From Adiantum capillus-veneris (Eukaryota; Streptophyta; Polypodiopsida; Polypodiales; Pteridaceae), in NCBI GenBank assembly GCA_014529385.2, contig CM043949.1, positions 147,787,850 through 147,851,849 of the forward strand: a DNA stretch of 64,000 nucleotides, read 5' to 3'. Positions 59,642 through 64,000 of the stretch are shown piece after piece. The notes below the pieces were generated by a model, which was not told the origin of the DNA, made no database searches, and worked only from the letters and a program-made list of their open reading frames with translations. The stretch's first letter is position 1, and every line of letters starts with the position of its first letter. The translations under genes were made by a program, and so were the position numbers.

Positions 59642-62139
59642 CTAGTTCTCTAGTGGTTTTCTTTGCTTGAGCTCTAGTAACCCACTTCTAGTAGGAATTG
59701 ACTCTAGCATGTTCAATTTCGTCTTTTGCACTTTGTTGGGATTCTTTGAACAATCCTCAATGAAGTGAGTGACACCACACTCTGTGCAATATGAATTTAT
59801 TCTAATGATCTCTGTGTGTGGACAAACATTCACCAAATGGTCACCTCCACACTTATAACAGGGTCCTAATTCAGGTCTTTGTGTCCCTTGATTTTCCCTT
59901 TGTGGATGAGCTGGTCTTTGGCCTGACATCCCTCCATGAGCTATGAACATAAGTGTTATTGCATCCAAGCTATACCTCTCTTCATCTAAGGCGTGTGCGG
60001 CTGTTGGTGGTCCAACATTTCCTATCATGCTCCAAGGTTCTGGTTGTTTTGGGTCTTCAGGTGGGTAATACACAGTAGGAGCCATGATTGCATCGGAATC
60101 TTTGTAATAAGTCTGAACAAGCACTAAAGCTTTTTCTTCGTGATTCTCTAGGGTGGGTGCATATCTAATGCCCACTGGTCTCGCTCCTCGTAAAGGTGGT
60201 CGTTGCCCCAATATCGGCTATGGTCTTTCTATCCCCATAGGTCCTGGTACGTTTCCCGTTGGGTATCGAGGTACTGGATGTACCTGAGGTGGTTCTATTT
60301 GAGCTGGAGGCGCATACTGATGCTCCTTCACATAACCCTTGTTGTAATAGCACTCCTATGTTGAGTGATTTGTCCATTTTTGTTCAATCCCACACCATTT
60401 CATTAGTTTAGGCATTGGTTTAGGGTATGGTGCTAATCTCCATCCTCTATCATTTGTTCCATGTTCGGCACTGTTGTTGTTTGGACATTCTTCTTAGTGG
60501 TGGTCTCGGTAGCTACGGATGATGAGCTAGTAGATGCGACATCCATATCTGTTGTCACCTCTCCATAAACCGCATAGTTATCCACTAAGTACAATGCTTC
60601 TCTGGTCACTTGCTCAAAACTTGTACAAGCTTTCAGGTGTAAGTCTTTCTTGAGAGTGTCATTTCTCAGCCCTTCTATAAAGAGGACAGATAGTCTATCA
60701 TCTCGCGGTCGTTCCCGTACTGGACATCTCTCTATGTATTGTTTGAAGCGAGGCGAAGCTTTCTTCACCTTTTCTTGATCCTTCTGTTTGAAAGCATATA
60801 TTTGGGATACCATGTTGTGTTTGATCCCTCTTTTCAAAAATTCATCGGCAAACTCTTGCAGAAAATGGTCAAAGTCATGAGAACCTCCGCCATTTAGTGG
60901 TTGAAACCATGTCAATGCCGTCCCTTCTAAAGTAAGACCAAATCCTTTGTATTGTGTGTGGAAATCTGTTATCTGCTCAGCTCTTAAGACTTGCTTAAAG
61001 AGTGAGACATGTGCATACGGATCTCCTGAGCCGCTATACTTCTTCGGCATACACTTGGCCACTTGAGATGGTCTCATGTGTCTATTGTATGCCACCAATC
61101 TCATTGCTCTTGTATCGCGACTAAAGCTTTCTCTTGCATCATGGACTTCATGGGCTACTCTAGTTGGCTCCCTTGCCACGAATCTACTACTAGGAGGCAA
61201 ATGTGATGGTGTTGCTGCAAATGTCGGACCTACTGCGGTATGTGTAGAGATAGGAAACACACTACCTCGATTTGTAGCCATTGATTCTTTGGAATGTAAT
61301 GTTCCCATGGGGCTTGGCATAGAATAATGAGGTCGACTGAAAGATTTAGTTACATGAGTCCTCTCTCCACCTGTTGCCATCGGGTCTGGCATGACAGTTC
61401 TAGGTGCTGGTCTCAGTGGGCTTGGAGTGACATAATAATAGTGAAGTGGCCCACCAAAGTACTTATATCCTTCCAACTCCTTTTTATCGATTGCTACGTA
61501 TCGTCTTCCATACTTGTAGTATGCGAAAATTTTCGTTTCTGATCCCTTTGTGTAGGTGAAGAAATAAATTCTTTTCCGCTCTGTCAACTCATCAACGTAG
61601 GGTTCCTCGCATCTATAATAGAGATCTTCCTCTCCGTTATTATACTTGTATAACCCCACATGGACGTTGTCTGTGTTGACTCTCAAAGTTTCATTTTCTC
61701 GCCTTAATCTCGCATTAGGGAAGCTCATTGTGGGTGCTTTCTCCGTAGGTTCCTCATCTACTTTGGCTTTCGTGCCCATTAATCCCCACTTGTCCACAAT
61801 GTTAGGATTCGGGACTACCAAGTACATGATACCTTCGTCATCTAGGTACATATCTCCGCTATAGCTCACAGGCACTAAGTCCTTGAACACACTCGGTCTA
61901 TCTTCTATCTTTACATAATAGCGGTCATCTAGGTACGTATCTCCGCTATAGCTCACAGGCACTAAGTCCTTGATACCTTCGTCATCTAGGTATGTATCTC
62001 TGGTATAGCTCATAGGCACTAAGTCCTTGAACACACTCGGTCTATCTTCTATCTTTACACAATAGCGGTCCATACCATCTCTGTAGATCTTGGCACCTTG
62101 CTCATTGTCGTATTGATACTTTATGACTAATAGCTTCAT
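59642..62139 (-). pseudogene. gag: Copy B gag polyprotein with N-terminal repeat expansion
   Basis: Frame 62139-60433 (568 codons) holds the long N-terminal region and the Retrotrans_gag core (KYSGSGDPYAHVSLFKQVL, GTALTWFQPL, KQYIERCPVRER). Frames 60377-60165 and 60211-59642 continue with two zinc knuckles, CYKCGGDHLVNVC and CTECGVTHFIEDC (CX2CX3HX4C). Near the N-terminus a segment containing KDLVPVSYSGDTYLDDEG is present three times, with unit starts at 61861, 61948 and 62005. Copy A has one. The extra units are 29 and 19 codons, so the frame is kept. Confidence 0.88.
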
Positions 62140-63767
62140 TGTGGCTGAAGGGTTTGATGGTCATGCTTCCATGTTTTCTCTTTCGTTTAAATTCAAGTAT
62201 CCTAAGTGTTCAGTGAAAATCTCGTAAGATCTCTCTGAAGAAGTATCAGAAATACTTCCTTCAAGGATCGGCTCTAACAGTCGCACTACACTTTGGTTTA
62301 CACTCTCCTCAGTCGATATACACTCGCTTGTTTTCTTTGTCTTGGTTGGTTATTCTGGAGATATCTATCGGATCTCAAATTCATCAATCCCCCTAGAGGA
62401 ATCTAACTTTTCAGTCTCGGCAGTTTGTTTATCCCAATTCTCTGTGATAAAAAATGAACCAAACTGAATGATACTTGGTCAAATGGTTTGTTTTGTCAAT
62501 AGGAAGACTTCTGTTACCTCAAGTGAAATTTTTGTATCAGATTTACTCAAAAAGACATTATACATGTATGATGTCTTTTTTCATAGATTTTGGATATTTT
62601 TGCTTTGCTCACTCCCAGTAGCACCCTTATACTCTGTCCACTCACAAAATTCAATTTGAACTCTGTTTGTGCAAGTTATGGCGAGATTAGGCTTTTCTTG
62701 GCAATTTCTCAATTTTTGACTTACTTGGGGCCAATGTGATCCAAATGACATGAAACTTGAAATACAAGCTCTAGAAAACTAGTACAAAGGATTTGTGATA
62801 GCAAAATATAAAAATATGCCCAGAATTAGGAAAAAGACATTATACGCGTAGGATGTCTTTTTGCCCAATTTCAGTCCAAAATTGATATTTGAGCTTTGCG
62901 AAGTATTTGTAACAACCTTGTCAAGTCAAATTTGAAAAATCACTTTAGCGCCAAAAGACATTATACGTGTATGATGTCTTTTGTCCTAGATTTGCCCAAT
63001 TTTCAATTTTAAGCTTCTCCAAGTGTTTATCTTTGAGTTTCAAATGTTTTTATCAAGTTTGAGTGCAAAAATGAGCTCTGAATCAATTTTCCCTATTCTT
63101 TGCGTTTTTTGCACTCTGACTTGGTATTTTGAGTTTCTAGGGTTGTTAAAGCCCTTGTTTTAAGTTGATCTTAGGGTATAACCCCTATTCTGAACACTCC
63201 AGTAATGTCAAATTTTTTGTTTTGGTCTTTGTTTAGCCCCGCGTATGATGTCTAAAGTTGCAGAATTCCAATTTTTCAACATAAAACTCTTCCAAGAGCT
63301 TTCCTAAGTGCTCAACAACACTCAGTTTTAATTTACAGAAAATTTCTTTGAGATTTGTTTATGCAAGTTTCACTAACAAATCAAGGGTTTAGTGATCTAA
63401 CATGCAAACAACACATCAAGCAAATAAATCACTGATTATTAGCTCTAGATCAGGATCAAATCAAGTCCTACCTAAGCTACTTCTAATCATAAAATGGATT
63501 TTTGCAATTGTGAGTATAAAGAGATTCACTGCCACACACGGACTAGTAAATACCTCAATCTTAACAACCACTCAACACCAACAAAAATCAATCTAATCTA
63601 AATTAAAAAACTGTCACAGGAAAGACCCAGGAATACCACAAGTTTCCTAGTACCTCTCAAAGATGCTCGGAGTCCACCACTCCTAGACCTTTCTAACTAA
63701 AATATAGAAAGTAACGAAACAAATCACCTTGTAGGATTAGTCTAAGGTCACCTACTTAGGGCTCTCG
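62140..63767 (-). other. Copy B 5' leader
   Basis: Non-coding leader, collinear with that of copy A, with the palindrome cluster described separately. A short frame upstream of gag corresponds to the MSVISTEESVNQ frame of copy A but is disrupted. Confidence 0.82.
62553..63253. repeat. Palindrome cluster, copy B leader
   Basis: Copies: AGACATTATACA/TGTATGATGTCT (62553-62576); AGACATTATACG/CGTAGGATGTCT (62835-62858); AGACATTATACG/TGTATGATGTCT (62956-62979); and a right half only, GCGTATGATGTCT (63241-63253), whose left arm is deleted. The spacing mirrors copy A. Confidence 0.92.
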
Positions 63768-63785
63768 TCCCTGGCAGCGGCGCCA
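63768..63785 (-). other. Copy B primer-binding site (tRNA-Asp)
   Basis: The minus strand reads TGGCGCCGCTGCCAGGGA, next to the LTR. Confidence 0.88.
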
Positions 63786-63787
63786 AA

Positions 63788-64000
63788 TGTTGTGGCGGTT
63801 ATGCCGCTAGCGGTGGCTATGATAGCGAGAACTCAACCGACAAACAAGAATGTTAGATGAGGACGGAGCTTGACCTGCAGGCACATGGAAACAAATAGAT
63901 GAGTGTCAAATCACCTACTCGACCTTCTAACGACAATCACTACCAAGGAAATCAAATCTAAGTTCTCAAATAAGCAAGTGACTAAAATCTATGCTACGAA
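63788..64000 (-). repeat. Copy B 5' LTR, partial
   Basis: The first 213 bases match the LTRs at 11046 and 31678 closely (TGTTGTGGCGGTTATGCCGC). The rest is beyond the window. Confidence 0.92.

Larger units (their letters stand above)
54067..64000 (-). mobile_element. Ty3/Gypsy retrotransposon, copy B of the copy A family
   Basis: On the minus strand from the window edge: 5' LTR (starts at 63788, runs off), tRNA-Asp primer site, leader with palindromes, gag, linker, RT, RNase H, integrase, C-terminal extension. It is alignable with copy A over nearly its whole length. It lacks the protease block and everything after about 54067, including 3' LTR. It keeps the integrase C-terminus that copy A lost. 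Stops and frameshifts are spread throughout. Confidence 0.92.

Overview
This window is repeat-dominated nuclear DNA from a land plant with a large genome. The evidence is plant-type Ty1/Copia and Ty3/Gypsy retrotransposons, primer-binding sites matching plant initiator tRNA-Met and tRNA-Asp, a receptor-like-kinase fragment, and very many (CT)n, (GA)n and (CA)n microsatellites. I cannot name the species. I see no intact host gene; the only host-like coding sequence is a decayed kinase fragment at about 42.4-42.8 kb.

Layout. 1-4.97 kb: old non-coding repeats (a tRNA-like SINE head, a dispersed repeat family, microsatellites). 4967-8407 (+): a Copia element with two 193-bp LTRs that keeps gag and the RT/RNase H end but has lost protease, integrase and most of RT. 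10.17-11.05 and 32.57-33.46 kb: a tandem array of a roughly 350-520-bp unit, split by the largest object here, a 21.5-kb minus-strand Gypsy element (copy A, 11046-32569). Its ends are fixed by LTRs of 990 and 892 bp, a tRNA-Asp primer site, a polypurine tract and a perfect GTCAT target-site duplication. Inside it sits a 6.57-kb minus-strand non-coding LTR element (14348-20918) with its own LTRs, initiator-Met primer site and polypurine tract. 33.7-34.0 kb: a LINE relic. 35.6-40.3 kb (+): a LINE with both ORFs open. 40.7-41.5 kb: a tandem duplication rich in microsatellites. 41.5-46.5 kb: mostly anonymous sequence with the kinase fragment. About 48.0-54.07 kb (+): a broken Gypsy element (C) of Tat-like make-up, with an extra RNase H. 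54.07-64.0 kb (-): a second copy (B) of the copy A family, running off the window inside its 5' LTR; it abuts element C tail to tail.

How the parts relate. Copies A and B share gag, pol and leader, so each shows what the other lost. B lacks the protease block kept in A; A lacks the integrase C-terminus kept in B. In B the integrase frame runs on, through stop codons, into a retropepsin-like domain. A carries a further Lys/Glu-rich reading frame before its 3' LTR. The family leader carries four spaced copies of a 24-bp near-perfect palindrome (arms AGACATCATACG and CGTATGATGTCT), and two more lie in the 3' part of copy A. This is the most distinctive signal I found that no standard annotation explains.

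Most retroelement coding regions are broken by stops and frameshifts. The LINE is the exception and may be recent.
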